Positions 40,167-51,623 of a DNA stretch of 64,000 bases are shown here, one piece after another. This stretch comes from Pseudomonadota bacterium. GTDB lineage: Bacteria > Pseudomonadota > Gammaproteobacteria > Halothiobacillales > Halothiobacillaceae. A program made the position numbers and the translations under genes. The notes below the pieces were generated by a model. That model searched no databases. It worked only from the letters and a program-made list of their open reading frames with translations, and was not told the DNA's origin. The stretch is from the NCBI GenBank assembly GCA_021801265.1, contig JAJYYE010000011.1, forward strand, positions 62,001 through 126,000, in the 5' to 3' direction. How positions within the stretch are numbered: position 1 is the stretch's first letter; every line of letters begins with the position of its first letter.

Positions 40167-40535
40167 TTATCCTCGATGACTGCATGATGATTTATCGGTT
40201 GTTGGCGCTTCATCCCCAGCGGAGAATGATGATCCGCAGCCGCAGGTACTTGTGGCGTTGGGGTTCTCGAAGCGAAAACCCACGCCGGTGATGTCTTCGA
40301 CGTAATCAATCACGACACCACGCAACATGGACACGCTATTGGGGTCAATAAACACCTGTATGCCGTCTAAAGCGACAATGGTGTCTTCATCCCGAGATTG
40401 TGACTCCAAACCCATGCCGTACTGGAAGCCGGAACAGCCGCCTCCCGAAACCATCACCCGTAGCCCGCAGGCCTCTGGGGTATCGGTGATGAGGCCTTTG
40501 ACTGCGTTGATCGCTTTATCTGTCAGTATCAACAT
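40167..40535 (-). CDS. IscA/HesB-type protein (nif-associated, copy 2)
   Basis: [11 protein letters not shown] ... CGCGSSF; start MLILTDKAI. Confidence 0.9.
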   Translation of the reverse strand: MLILTDKAINAVKGLITDTPEACGLRVMVSGGGCSGFQYGMGLESQSRDEDTIVALDGIQVFIDPNSVSMLRGVVIDYVEDITGVGFRFENPNATSTCGCGSSFSAGDEAPTTDKSSCSHRG

Positions 40536-40576
40536 GGTGTGCTCCTTAATCGGGATAGAGGTTCGTATCAAGTAAA

Positions 40577-40592
40577 AGCAAGAGGCGCGCCA
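40577..40592 (-). promoter_or_regulatory. Putative sigma54 promoter of the iscA-nifUSV operon
   Basis: Minus strand TGGCGC-GCCTC-TTGCT. Confidence 0.75.
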
Positions 40593-40665
40593 TGTTTTTT
40601 AATTCAATTGAACCTGTTGATATTTAATATTTATTTTCCAATGAAATCATTGATCCCGTTGGTTA

Positions 40666-40681
40666 TGTCAGGTTCCTTACA
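40666..40681. promoter_or_regulatory. Putative NifA UAS for iscA-nifUSV
   Basis: TGT-CAGGTTCCTT-ACA, about 74 bp upstream of the -24 box. Confidence 0.7.
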
Positions 40682-40711
40682 GAGCAAATCATGATTTGCA
40701 CAGAACCCAAC

Positions 40712-40735
40712 AAAAAAAAGCCCGCAATAGCGGGC
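40712..40735 (-). terminator. Rho-independent terminator of the nifH operon
   Basis: Minus strand GCCCGC-TATT-GCGGGC followed by eight T. Confidence 0.9.
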
Positions 40736-40767
40736 AAGGGGGAATTAGCGAGATGCGCCAAATGATA

Positions 40768-41358
40768 TTACACGGGGCGGTTTGCTCCGGGATTGCGCAC
40801 CGGACCCATGGTGGCCAGGCATTCTTCAAAACTGCTTTCCGGAAACTTGGCCTCAAATTTCAGTGCGCTATCCATAATGCGATTAACCTTTCCTGCCGTA
40901 TCGAGTTTTTTTAAGTCGTTCCGTTCCAGATAAAGCAGTTCCAGTATCTCGTTATAAACCGTAGCCTCTTCAATGGGCAGGATATAGAAGTGAATGCTCC
41001 GATAATTGATGGAATAACGTTTGCTTAAATCAATGTTATTGCAAAACATAAAATATTTGCCGGCAGCATCCAATGATCCCCCAAGGACATCAACCAGCGC
41101 TTCAAGATAACCAAAAGAGAGTAAATAGCAGGTCAGAAAATTAATTTTATCTTGCCCAGGCTCAGCGCCTGTAATCACTTGTTGGGCGACAATCTCGGGG
41201 GGGCGCGCTTCATCGGCAATACTCGGGGCAAATTTTATGGCAATTTCACCACGGAAACCCAGACGGCCTTGCGGATTAATTTCACCCTTGAATACCGGAT
41301 TTTGCAGGCGTTTTTGTTGCTCCAGGGGTGTAAATGCGGTTAGTACGATGCTACTCAT
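40768..41358 (-). CDS. Uncharacterized 196-aa protein, last gene of the nifHDK-EN-X operon
   Basis: Clean ORF between nifQ and the operon terminator; no family recognised. Confidence 0.7.
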   Translation of the reverse strand: MSSIVLTAFTPLEQQKRLQNPVFKGEINPQGRLGFRGEIAIKFAPSIADEARPPEIVAQQVITGAEPGQDKINFLTCYLLSFGYLEALVDVLGGSLDAAGKYFMFCNNIDLSKRYSINYRSIHFYILPIEEATVYNEILELLYLERNDLKKLDTAGKVNRIMDSALKFEAKFPESSFEECLATMGPVRNPGANRPV

Positions 41359-41420
41359 GAAGTTACTCCAATCAGTGGGTTAAGGGCGATGAAAACAAAA
41401 AAAGTGCGATAAATTGAAAA

Positions 41421-42080
41421 TTAATTTTGATTGGATAATAACTTCCATTGAACTGGCTCTTCTGAACCAAAGCAGGCTTCATAATCAAAACAAACATCAC
41501 AGGTGGGTGCCAAGCAGAGAGAAACCGCACTCATGTCACAGAGTTGTTTATAAAAAAACTTTTTCCACTTCATATTGGCCGTGTTCTTGTTAAACAAAAT
41601 TGGAAAATAATGGGAGATGACCTGATTTAATTCATCTCGGTTGCTAAGCCCCAGGTCTTGCCAGAGATGATTATTGCCCATGCAGGCCGTTGCAATAATG
41701 ACAGCCATCCAGTGAAATTGTTCACCATGATGAGCGCAATGATCTAATAGCAGCGTTTGCATATCGAGCACTTCTTGCACCCGAATGAGTGATGAGGTAT
41801 TATTTTTTCCACTATGGCATTGGCAAAGGAATGTCTCATTGACCGCCCGATTTAAATGCACCTTGATACATCGATCCAGTGGCTTGTTATCCATGACTTT
41901 AGCAAAATACCGGTTCAATAACATGCGGAATTGGGTTTGCGACAAACCCAGTGCGGCACTTAATTCCCCTTGCGAATCTTGTGCATGATGGCTAATGCAT
42001 TGGGCAAAAAAATGCGCCTCATCGATCTGTTCTTGTTCATCCCGATGGTTCATTAAGTTCATATAGATTGATACTGACAT
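41421..42080 (-). CDS. nifQ: NifQ-like molybdenum donor protein
   Basis: C-terminal C-x4-C-x2-C-x5-C (CLAPTCDVCFDYEAC). Confidence 0.88.
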   Translation of the reverse strand: MSVSIYMNLMNHRDEQEQIDEAHFFAQCISHHAQDSQGELSAALGLSQTQFRMLLNRYFAKVMDNKPLDRCIKVHLNRAVNETFLCQCHSGKNNTSSLIRVQEVLDMQTLLLDHCAHHGEQFHWMAVIIATACMGNNHLWQDLGLSNRDELNQVISHYFPILFNKNTANMKWKKFFYKQLCDMSAVSLCLAPTCDVCFDYEACFGSEEPVQWKLLSNQN

Positions 42081-42099
42081 TTTTAGGCCCTCTGATTTT

Positions 42100-42414
42100 T
42101 TAGCCGACCGATCGCATCATCGACGCCTCATCAACCACCGAATGGGTGTAACAATCTTTTGGGCATACTCGAGCGCAGGCCTCGCAACCAATGCAATTTT
42201 CCGGATGCTCAATGGTCATGACTTTACGCTCCGCATCGTCATCGTCTGCCGCGACGCGTTCGCCCCCTTCAGTGATACCCATCAGCATGAGCACACCGCG
42301 TCCGCAGGCACGGTAACATCGGCCACAGCCAATGCATTTTTCATCGTTGATTTTTTCAACGAATTGTGGAATCCAATTCAAGCCGCCTTGGGTGATGCCG
42401 GTCAGGGGGGGCAT
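42100..42414 (-). CDS. nif-specific ferredoxin III (FdxB-type, 4Fe-4S)
   Basis: [16 protein letters not shown] ... [18 protein letters not shown]. Confidence 0.92.
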   Translation of the reverse strand: MPPLTGITQGGLNWIPQFVEKINDEKCIGCGRCYRACGRGVLMLMGITEGGERVAADDDDAERKVMTIEHPENCIGCEACARVCPKDCYTHSVVDEASMMRSVG

Positions 42415-42418
42415 GGTG

Positions 42419-42619
42419 TTATCCTCCGGTCAACGCGACCATTCGCGCTCTGGCTGCGGTTAATTCTTGATAAGCGGTCTGCGTCTTCGTGGCTAAAGCC
42501 AGGATATTTTCCCAACCGATGGGTAAATCTTCGGCCAGATCATGCAGATCCATTTTCAATTGGGTCGCCTGTGCATTAAGGCGCTTAATGTCGGCTTTTA
42601 ATGTGTCTTTCTCATCCAT
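42419..42619 (-). CDS. CCE_0567/DUF683-type small nif-associated protein
   Basis: [36 protein letters not shown]; typical position after the NifX-associated gene. Confidence 0.85.
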   Translation of the reverse strand: MDEKDTLKADIKRLNAQATQLKMDLHDLAEDLPIGWENILALATKTQTAYQELTAARARMVALTGG

Positions 42620-42695
42620 GCTGCACCACCAGAATCGCGTTTGTTTTGTTATGCCAAAGCAGGCTAAAAAATATTAACATGACCCCATTCTCCGA

Positions 42696-43199
42696 CTAAA
42701 AGTGAGCCACTTCAGGGAAGCGTTGAATCATTTCCCCGGCACTGGCGACCAGTTTTTCGCCTTCTTCAGCCAGTTTTTCCATGCTCGGGAAGCCAAATCG
42801 ATGCACATCCCGCAATTGTTTATTGACGACGATTAAACGTCCTGCAATTAACACCATCCGGCCAAAACCCTCATGGCTCATCTTCATCATGGGCGATACC
42901 ATCACGCCCGTGGCGCGTTCCGTGGCAAGACCTACCGCGTTATAAAACAATTCGAGCCGCCAGAGCGTTTCCGGATCGGGATCGCCCATAATGGGCATGG
43001 CTTTACGTTGTTCTTTATTAATGACATAGGGCGCCAATAAATCCTCATCGGTTTTTTTCTCCCAGGTGCCATAACTGTCCTGTGCCCGCCATTGTTTGAC
43101 TAACTCGCGGATAAATAATGTCTCCATCGGGTTAAGGATGATTTTATCCGTATTTTCAGCGGCATTAACTACGGTAGTTCCTGTGATATTTTCAAGCAT
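42696..43199 (-). CDS. NifX-associated (DUF269) protein
   Basis: [27 protein letters not shown]; typical position downstream of nifX. Confidence 0.88.
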   Translation of the reverse strand: MLENITGTTVVNAAENTDKIILNPMETLFIRELVKQWRAQDSYGTWEKKTDEDLLAPYVINKEQRKAMPIMGDPDPETLWRLELFYNAVGLATERATGVMVSPMMKMSHEGFGRMVLIAGRLIVVNKQLRDVHRFGFPSMEKLAEEGEKLVASAGEMIQRFPEVAHF

Positions 43200-43677
43200 G
43201 ACTTAATTCCTCTTCGTCAAAATCAAATATCGATTCCTGTCCTTTGCGCAAGGCTTTTTTCAACCAAGGCGGCGGTGCATCCCGCAATACCCCCTGTAAT
43301 TTATTCAGGATGTCGCTGATAACCTCCGGTTCATTGACCTTAATGGGATGAATTTTCAAGGCAATAACGCGCGCTGCCCCCGACCCGCCAATGGCGGCGA
43401 CATACAAAATGGCGCAATCCTTTATGGCATCGAGCTTGGGTGCCAGTTTGTCTTCGTTGCCATCTTCGGCGAGTTCCCCATCGAATTGGATGACGGTCAC
43501 AAATTGGTGGCCATCGGGGGTCACCTCGTAAATGGCAATGTTTTTGGCCCAACCAAAATGGGCGTCCACCCGTTTCAAATCTTGGGTAGCAAATGCAACT
43601 TTCATAATGCCTCCGGGGCGTGATGAGGGAATCAGGTTACTGGCACACTTAACCAGGGATAACTGTCGAATGTGCAT
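43192..43677 (-). CDS. nifX: Nitrogenase cofactor carrier NifX
   Basis: [28 protein letters not shown]. Confidence 0.93.
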   Translation of the reverse strand: MHIRQLSLVKCASNLIPSSRPGGIMKVAFATQDLKRVDAHFGWAKNIAIYEVTPDGHQFVTVIQFDGELAEDGNEDKLAPKLDAIKDCAILYVAAIGGSGAARVIALKIHPIKVNEPEVISDILNKLQGVLRDAPPPWLKKALRKGQESIFDFDEEELSHA

Positions 43678-45007
43678 GGGATTCTCCAGGTAATGGCCAG
43701 CGCTGTGGATGGCCTTCGTGCGCGTTGGCCATCAATAAATTACCGACTTCAAACAGTAAATCTCGGGTACCTCGATACCCGACCGATAGGCGATGGGTCG
43801 CACCGAGTCGGTCAAAAATGGGGAGTCCCATACGTAACAATGGAATGCCCAGCCGTTCAGCCGCCTGTCTTCCGTGGGCGGTTGTCATTAATAAATCGCA
43901 GCCGTGTGCCCGAGTTTCCAGATCTTCAAGATCACCGATAATGACTTCGTTGCAGGGAACTTGTTCGAGCAAGGGGGAGTGCGTGGTGGTGATGGCGGCA
44001 GTGATTTCTGCGCCTAGTTCACTTAACCACATGCTTAAATTCCATAGCAAATCGGGTTCGGCACCAATCGCGATTTTCTGGCCGCCAATGAAGAAATGCC
44101 CATCCAGCATGGCATCCAGCAGTTGGCTCCGTTGGCGTCGGTATTTATTGGGTACGGGTTGCCCGCTTAATTGACTGAAACAATCGAGTAATTGATCGTT
44201 TGGTTCAAGGCCGGTCAAGCGGTCGAATAAAACATAGGGTTGCCCTGTCTTAAGCATGAGGGCTTCGGCGGCTGGCCGCATCTGTTCACCGAGCGCAATG
44301 GTTAATTCCGCAGAGCCCAAATGGCGAATCGCATCAAGTGGTGTACCGCCCAGCGTCGTCGGTGAAAAATCATCCGGTATGTGCCCATCCAGTGATCCGG
44401 ATAGATCGGGCAAAAAAGTCGGAATCAGACCGAACGATTCACTCATTTCGCGCAACTCTTCGATGTCGGCGACCGTCAGGTGCGATCCCACCAGGAAGTT
44501 GACCAAGCCCAGGATAGGTTCAACGGAAGGTTCGGCCACCGCTTGGATAATATTGCGCACGGCTTTGCTCCAACCATCCTGAAAGGCATCTTTGAAATCC
44601 GGGGTGGAGACATAAACCACCGCCAAATCCCCTAATTCAGGATGTTCGGCCATGAAAGTTCTAAGATACCCATCGACATCATCCCCTTTGGTTTCCGTCA
44701 CCCCAGTGGAGCAAATGCCGATAATGCGGGGCTTGGTTTTCTGGTGAATCGTGAGAATGGCTTTGCCAATATTTTCAACCCCTCCGAGTACGGTCGCCAC
44801 TTCATTCATGGCGGTCGTTTGCAGGGGGATGGTTTCGCGGAAATGACGCACAAACAGCACGAGTCCAAAGGCGGTGCAGCCTTGTGAGCCATGGAGTAGG
44901 GGCATGCAATCGGCAAGCCCCAGAAAGGCCAGCGCACCGCCCACGGGCTGGCTTAACTTGAGCGGATTCACCGTGCAGGCTTTGCGGCTGAGGCTAACCT
45001 TGCTCAT
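43649..45007 (-). CDS. nifN: FeMo-co scaffold subunit NifN
   Basis: ACTVNPLKLSQPVGGALAFLGL...LLHGSQGCTAF; start MSKVSLSRK. Confidence 0.96.
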   Translation of the reverse strand: MSKVSLSRKACTVNPLKLSQPVGGALAFLGLADCMPLLHGSQGCTAFGLVLFVRHFRETIPLQTTAMNEVATVLGGVENIGKAILTIHQKTKPRIIGICSTGVTETKGDDVDGYLRTFMAEHPELGDLAVVYVSTPDFKDAFQDGWSKAVRNIIQAVAEPSVEPILGLVNFLVGSHLTVADIEELREMSESFGLIPTFLPDLSGSLDGHIPDDFSPTTLGGTPLDAIRHLGSAELTIALGEQMRPAAEALMLKTGQPYVLFDRLTGLEPNDQLLDCFSQLSGQPVPNKYRRQRSQLLDAMLDGHFFIGGQKIAIGAEPDLLWNLSMWLSELGAEITAAITTTHSPLLEQVPCNEVIIGDLEDLETRAHGCDLLMTTAHGRQAAERLGIPLLRMGLPIFDRLGATHRLSVGYRGTRDLLFEVGNLLMANAHEGHPQRWPLPGESHAHSTVIPG

Positions 45008-46395
45008 AGGGCAACCTCGCGGGCATCCCAAGGTGCCGGTTTGCGCAGTTGCGACCAGATGGGGTTGTAGAGTGCGCTGTCGATTTGTTTCACCAGTTCG
45101 ACCATGCCTTCGTAACCGGCATAGGCATGATGGCGCTCCTGATTGATGTCCAGCCAAGGCACATTCGCCTTGAGGGCAATAAACTGTGAACGCCCGCCCG
45201 AAAGCATGATGTCCGCCTCGGCATCGCGCAGCATTTTGTACATTTCCCGTGGCGTCATGTCATCGATCATGTGGGCATCGTCGCCCATCATCTCCTTGAT
45301 ACGCGCCTTGTCTTCCTGGGTGGATTTTTTGACGCTGGTACCCACCACTTCCATGCCGACTTCCTGCAGCGCCGACACCACCGACCAGGATTTAACCCCA
45401 CCGGTGATGAGCAAAACCCGTTTGCCGCGTAGCCGGGTTTTGTACTCGGCCAAGCGGTGCCAAGCCCGGGCTTCTTCAGTGACGATAAGGTTCTCGGTGC
45501 GCGCCAGAAGATCATCCGGCGCACCCCGTTCAACCAATAGCCGGGCAATCGCGCGCAGTGATTCGCTGGAATCGGAAATACCATAAAAAGAGCCCTCGAA
45601 GAAAGGAATCTCATAGCGTTCTTCCATTTTTCGGGCAATGTTAATCATCGCCTTCGAGCACACCATCATGGCAGCGCGCGCACGATGTGATTGCGCCACT
45701 TCATGGTATTTGGCATCGCCGCTAATGCAGGAAAGAATGCGGATACCCAAGTGATCGAGCAGGGGCTTGATTTGCCAGAGCTCGCCGGATAGGTTGTATT
45801 CTCCAATGATGTTGATGTCATACGGGGTGGTGAATTCCGGCTCCTGGGTGCCGATCACATAATCCAGCAAGGCTTCTCCTGCGAGCTTATTACCCAAGTT
45901 TTTGCTGCCGACAAATCCCGGCGCATTAATGGGAATAATCGGTTTGCCGAATTTCAAGGCCGCCGCCTTGCACACGGCTTCAATGTCGTCGCCGATCATG
46001 GCAGGAACACAGGTTTGATAGACAAATACAGCCGGTGGGTTGTATTTGTCGATGATTTCCTTGATGGATTTGAACAGGTGTTTTTCACCGCCATACACCA
46101 CATCGAGTTCGGTCATATCGGTCGTGAATCCAGTTCGATACAGTTTGGAACCCGATGATTTGGACCCTCGGTTATCCCAGGAATTGCCTTCGCAGGCAAT
46201 CGGGCCGTGAATCAGATGGGCGACATCAGTGATGGGTTGCAAGGCAATCTTGGCACCATCGAAGGCGCAACCACCAGCGGCAGCGCCCGGTTGAAGCTGC
46301 ACACTACAGCCTTTCTTGCGTTCTTTATCCGATTTTGTCTGGTTTTTATCACAGCCGGGCTCGTTAAAGATTTCGAGAATCTTGTCTTGCAACAT
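45004..46395 (-). CDS. nifE: FeMo-co scaffold subunit NifE
   Basis: GGCAFDGAKIALQPITDVAHLIHGPIACEGNSW. Confidence 0.97.
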   Translation of the reverse strand: MLQDKILEIFNEPGCDKNQTKSDKERKKGCSVQLQPGAAAGGCAFDGAKIALQPITDVAHLIHGPIACEGNSWDNRGSKSSGSKLYRTGFTTDMTELDVVYGGEKHLFKSIKEIIDKYNPPAVFVYQTCVPAMIGDDIEAVCKAAALKFGKPIIPINAPGFVGSKNLGNKLAGEALLDYVIGTQEPEFTTPYDINIIGEYNLSGELWQIKPLLDHLGIRILSCISGDAKYHEVAQSHRARAAMMVCSKAMINIARKMEERYEIPFFEGSFYGISDSSESLRAIARLLVERGAPDDLLARTENLIVTEEARAWHRLAEYKTRLRGKRVLLITGGVKSWSVVSALQEVGMEVVGTSVKKSTQEDKARIKEMMGDDAHMIDDMTPREMYKMLRDAEADIMLSGGRSQFIALKANVPWLDINQERHHAYAGYEGMVELVKQIDSALYNPIWSQLRKPAPWDAREVAL

Positions 46396-46485
46396 CACGC
46401 ACCTCCCAAACAACTCATAACCGATAAACGGAGATCAAAACCTACGGTGTGCACTCGAATTCCTTCCCTGATGGGATCGCTGTGA

Positions 46486-46833
46486 TTAAAACGTCACCAA
46501 AATATCTTCATCCCGAACAATGTACTGGCAGGCCAAACGCCAGACTGGGGGCACATCACGCAACTCGGCATCCGAGATTTGTTCCTGGCTGATTCTCCCG
46601 GCCAGTTTTAAAACCGTTTTTTCCTTTTCGGTCAAATGAACACCCATAGGGATCTTGTTGCTTAATACATCGACCTTGACGGCACACGAACCACATTCTC
46701 CGTTTTCACATTCAAAGTGAACCGGAATGCTGTGTTCCTTAGCGACCGCCAGCAATGTTCGGCAATCACCGGCAATGGCGTAAACCGTGTGGTCTTTTTT
46801 CATCGCCGGAGAGGTGAATGTCACGTTAGCCAT
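46486..46833 (-). CDS. 2Fe-2S ferredoxin between nifK and nifE
   Basis: CENGECGSCAVKV; CQYIV. Confidence 0.9.
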   Translation of the reverse strand: MANVTFTSPAMKKDHTVYAIAGDCRTLLAVAKEHSIPVHFECENGECGSCAVKVDVLSNKIPMGVHLTEKEKTVLKLAGRISQEQISDAELRDVPPVWRLACQYIVRDEDILVTF

Positions 46834-46911
46834 ATTGGACCCTCTGTTTGTATCGGTTAGTGCCATTTGGCATGGGGTTCATCCCATGCCTTATGGCCTT
46901 GCGCGCCTGTT

Positions 46912-48471
46912 CTATCGAATAATGTCGAAGCTGTAATCCGTCGTCGCGATGCCGCTGGTGTCCTTGTCCATCTCATCGAAAATCTTATCGAGGAGTTTGA
47001 CGAGGACATTCATCCCACCCTGATAACCCCAGATGGGATAACGGTGATGGTGATGGCGATCGAATACCGGGAAACCCATGCGAATCAATGGGGTGCCCGT
47101 ATCGCGTTCCAGATATTTCCCATAGGTATTGCCAATCAGGAAATCTACCGGCTCGGTGAACAGCAGACTGCGCATGTGCCACAAATCTTTACCCGCATAC
47201 ACGTGACAATCCTTGCCAAAAGGGGAGGCATCGAACAGGGCCTGTACCTGGGTGGCCCATTGTTTGTTGCCATTGGTGGCCAATACATGAATGGGTTCGG
47301 CGCCCAGTTCAAGCAGGAAGGAGGTCAGGCCAAGGCAGAGATCCGGGTCGCCATACAGCGCGAACTTCTTGCCGTGAAGGTGCGCGCTGGAATCGGCAAT
47401 GGCATCCACCAGACGACCGCGTTCTTTTTCCAGTGTGGAGGGAATCGCGATTCCCGTGACGCGCGACAGTTCCATCAGAAGCTTGTCGGTTCCGGCAACC
47501 CCGATAGGCGAGTTCAAGGCGATGACTTGCTGGCCGTGCTCGCCGATGAACGGCAGGGTTTTCTCAGTGCAGTATTCCTGCATGGAAATAGTGGCAACCG
47601 CATTCAATGCCGCCGCGGTGTCTTCCAGCGTTGTGCCGCCATCGTACATGCGAAATTCGCCATCGGTTGGGGTATCAAACACATCGCTGGTATCAGCCAG
47701 AACGGTGTATTCCACGCCCATCAGATCGAAAATTCGCTTGATTTCCCGAGTATTGCCTACGGTGTACCCATCAAACCCGCCGATGAAATTGACCTTGTTG
47801 TTCGGCTGCCGAACCAGAGCTGGAACAGTGCCTGCCTTGCCATCCCAGAAATGGGCAAGTATGCCTTTGAGCGCGTTGTCATAACCGGTGATATGGCTGC
47901 CAACAAAGGCTGGCGTGTGTGCAAAGGGCACATCGAACGCTTCAGGGACGCTGCCTTTTTCCTTGGACGTCTTGATAAAGGCGTTCAGGTCGTCGCCGAT
48001 CACCTCGGCCATACAGGTTGTGGAAACGGCAATCATCTTGGGCTTGTACATGGCGTAGGTGTTGGCTAACCCATCAATCATGTTGTTAAGTCCGCCGAAG
48101 ACCGCAGCATCTTCCGTCATCGACGATGAGACGCAGGAACTGGGCTCCTTGAAATGCCGACTCAGATGGCTGCGGTAATAGGCCACGCAACCTTGCGATC
48201 CGTGAACAAAAGGCATCGTGCTTTCAAAGCCAACGGCGGCAAACACCGCACCGAGTGGTTGACAGGCCTTGGCGGGGTTAACGGTGAGCGCTTCGCGAGC
48301 GAAGTTTTTCTCCCGATATTCCCAGCTTTTAGTCCAATCACGAACCTGAACCAGTTTTTCATCGGATTCGGGGTATTCAAAATTTTCTTTTTTGTTCTTG
48401 AACATTTCCTTATATTCCGGTTCACGGAATAGCTTGAAGTGGTCAAGCACCTTCTCTACATTCTGACTCAT
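46912..48471 (-). CDS. nifK: Nitrogenase MoFe protein beta chain
   Basis: [46 protein letters not shown]. Confidence 0.99.
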   Translation of the reverse strand: MSQNVEKVLDHFKLFREPEYKEMFKNKKENFEYPESDEKLVQVRDWTKSWEYREKNFAREALTVNPAKACQPLGAVFAAVGFESTMPFVHGSQGCVAYYRSHLSRHFKEPSSCVSSSMTEDAAVFGGLNNMIDGLANTYAMYKPKMIAVSTTCMAEVIGDDLNAFIKTSKEKGSVPEAFDVPFAHTPAFVGSHITGYDNALKGILAHFWDGKAGTVPALVRQPNNKVNFIGGFDGYTVGNTREIKRIFDLMGVEYTVLADTSDVFDTPTDGEFRMYDGGTTLEDTAAALNAVATISMQEYCTEKTLPFIGEHGQQVIALNSPIGVAGTDKLLMELSRVTGIAIPSTLEKERGRLVDAIADSSAHLHGKKFALYGDPDLCLGLTSFLLELGAEPIHVLATNGNKQWATQVQALFDASPFGKDCHVYAGKDLWHMRSLLFTEPVDFLIGNTYGKYLERDTGTPLIRMGFPVFDRHHHHRYPIWGYQGGMNVLVKLLDKIFDEMDKDTSGIATTDYSFDIIR

Positions 48472-48551
48472 GGCATCATTCCTCTTAGATCAAAGGGCGG
48501 CGAAAAGTCGTCCGCCCGAAAACTTGGCGGATCAGGCCGCCGCCCTACGCC

Positions 48552-50003
48552 TTATTTCCAAGGCGTTTTGGTCAATCCCCAAACCGGATTGTTGATAGCC
48601 ATATCCATATCCCGGGCAAAAATGGCAAAACCGTCATAGCCGTGGTAGGGGCCGGAATAATCCCAAGAGTGCATTTGGCGGAAGGGCACACCCATTTTCT
48701 GGAAGACGTACTTTTCCTTGATGCCGGAACCGACGAGATCGGGTTGGATGGCATCCACCAATTTCTCGAATTCATAGCCATTCACATCGTCGTAAATCAG
48801 CGTGCTGTCCTTGATATCGTGCGTGGTGCGCTGATAATCATCGTTATGACCGAATTCATACCCCGTGCCCACCACTTCCATGCCCAAATCTTCATAAGCA
48901 CCAATCACATGGCGGGGGCGCAAACCACCGACATACAACATGACTTTCTTGCCGGACAAACGCGGCTGATATTTCGCCTTGACGGCATCCACCATCAAGC
49001 GATATTTGGCGATGACGCGCTCGGCTCCTTCCTTGATTTTGTCGTCAAAGTGGTTGGCAATTTCCCGCAAACTGGCCTCGATTTTGCTGGGACCGAAGAA
49101 GTTGTATTCCACCCAGGGAATGCCGTATTTCTCTTCCATGTGTCTCGAGATATAGTTCATGGAACGATAGCAATGCAGCACATTGAGCTTTGCCTTGGGC
49201 GTGTTTTCCAATTCAGCGATACTGCCGTCGCCGGACCACTGGGCAATCACGCGCAGACCCATGTCTTCGAGCAGGATGCGCGACGACCAGGCATCCCCCC
49301 CAATGTTGTAATCACCAATGATGGCGATATCGTAGGGTGTGCCTTGGAACTCCGGATGTTTGCCTTCGGATTTATCGAAGACATGATCACGGATGGTATC
49401 GTTGGCAATATGGTGTCCCAGGGATTGGGACACCCCCCGGAAGCCTTCGCAACGCACCGGCACGATGGTTTTACCGCCGAATTCCTTGGATTTCTTCTTC
49501 GAGACGGCTTCAATGTCGTCGCCGATCAGGCCAATCGGGCATTCGGATTGCACCGTGATGCCGTGATTGAGCGGGAACAACGCCTGGATCTCGTCCATGA
49601 TCTTTTCAAGCTTTTTGTCGCCCCCAAAGACGATATCCTTTTCCTGGAAATCGGAGGTAAATTGCATCGTGCCGAAGGTATCGACGCCGGTGGTGCCGAT
49701 GTAATAATTACGACGGGATGCCCAGGAATACTGGCCGCAACCCACCGGGCCGTGACTGATGTGAATCATGTCCTTGATCGGGCCCCAGACCACACCCTTT
49801 GAGCCTGCATAGGCGCAGCCCCGGATGGTCATAACGCCCGGAATGGACTTGATGTTGGATTTAACGCCGCAATCCGGTTTGCCTTCTTCGAAGGTGCCGA
49901 GGTGCTTGGCGCGCCTTTTTGCCGTTTTTTCGGGATAAACCTTGAGGACTTCCTCAATTAATTCCCGATTGCGGGCTTTTGATTCTTCAGCGGTCAGACT
50001 CAT
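48552..50003 (-). CDS. nifD: Nitrogenase MoFe protein alpha chain
   Basis: [49 protein letters not shown]. Confidence 0.99.
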   Translation of the reverse strand: MSLTAEESKARNRELIEEVLKVYPEKTAKRRAKHLGTFEEGKPDCGVKSNIKSIPGVMTIRGCAYAGSKGVVWGPIKDMIHISHGPVGCGQYSWASRRNYYIGTTGVDTFGTMQFTSDFQEKDIVFGGDKKLEKIMDEIQALFPLNHGITVQSECPIGLIGDDIEAVSKKKSKEFGGKTIVPVRCEGFRGVSQSLGHHIANDTIRDHVFDKSEGKHPEFQGTPYDIAIIGDYNIGGDAWSSRILLEDMGLRVIAQWSGDGSIAELENTPKAKLNVLHCYRSMNYISRHMEEKYGIPWVEYNFFGPSKIEASLREIANHFDDKIKEGAERVIAKYRLMVDAVKAKYQPRLSGKKVMLYVGGLRPRHVIGAYEDLGMEVVGTGYEFGHNDDYQRTTHDIKDSTLIYDDVNGYEFEKLVDAIQPDLVGSGIKEKYVFQKMGVPFRQMHSWDYSGPYHGYDGFAIFARDMDMAINNPVWGLTKTPWK

Positions 50004-50074
50004 CTTGACCTCCCAATTTATTCCTAAGTTTCGAGCACAGAGGCATTTCTCCCCATGGAAAAACGCCCAATACC

Positions 50075-50983
<909 letters not shown>

Positions 50984-51031
50984 TCAATCATTGCCCCGTT
51001 ATTGGGGTATCTGCTTCCGCACCGAGTATTC

Positions 51032-51047
51032 AGCAAGTGCCGTGCCA
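51032..51047 (-). promoter_or_regulatory. Sigma54 promoter of nifHDK
   Basis: Minus strand TGGCAC-GGCAC-TTGCT, near-perfect consensus. Confidence 0.9.
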
Positions 51048-51117
51048 TCTATTAAAATAATATCCAACCATATGTTATTAAATAGATATATCAACAAATC
51101 ACCTCGCTGATTACTCT

Positions 51118-51133
51118 TGTTTGAAACCAGACA
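51118..51133. promoter_or_regulatory. NifA UAS 1 (nifH/draT intergenic)
   Basis: TGT-TTGAAACCAG-ACA. Confidence 0.85.
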
Positions 51134-51146
51134 AAGCGGTTTATTT

Positions 51147-51162
51147 TGTTATGAAATGCACA
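51147..51162. promoter_or_regulatory. NifA UAS 2 (nifH/draT intergenic)
   Basis: TGT-TATGAAATGC-ACA. Confidence 0.8.
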
Positions 51163-51339
51163 GAGATCGGGGCGCTTTAAGGCGCCGGCCCGATTGAGGT
51201 CATGGCCAGCCCATCTCCAGGTTTTTTAATCCAGGTTTCGATAAGTCTCGAATTTCGTATGGTATTTATGTGTTTCACTGCGGCGGGCTCTGCCGTCCAG
51301 TTGAGCGCTGTTTTCAGCGCTATGTCGCCCATTATGTAA

Positions 51340-51355
51340 TGGCATTAAATTTGCT
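51340..51355 (+). promoter_or_regulatory. Putative sigma54 promoter of the pseudo-receiver/draTG operon
   Basis: TGGCAT-TAAAT-TTGCT. Confidence 0.7.
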
Positions 51356-51391
51356 TTTATTTATCCATGAGTCAGTAAATGTTCGCGTCCC

Positions 51392-51560
51392 CTAGCAGCC
51401 TGTCGGACTTAACCATCCGTCGCGAAGAGAAGTCCAGTTTGAGGGCTATTTCCCCCGATTTTGAGGCGAATGGTTGTTCCATTTAACGAAAAATCGGGGG
51501 AAATAGAGCCAAATCTGGCTTTTCTGTAGTAGGACTGCGTTAAGTCCGACAGGCTGCTAG
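51392..51560. repeat. MITE-like palindromic element (169 bp)
   Basis: Perfect 21-bp terminal inverted repeats CTAGCAGCCTGTCGGACTTAA / TTAAGTCCGACAGGCTGCTAG and inner repeats GGCTATTTCCCCCGATTTT / AAAATCGGGGGAAATAGAGCC. Confidence 0.85.
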
Positions 51561-51623
51561 ACACTGACTCGTGGCATGGGTGTTTTGATGAACCTGACAA
51601 TAATTTGTTAAAGAGGGCTGCGT

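Noticed and set aside
46867-48069. 400-aa plus-strand ORF
   Set aside because: Antisense to nifK; a by-product of codon usage.
48642-49802. 386-aa plus-strand ORF
   Set aside because: Antisense to nifD; no family features.
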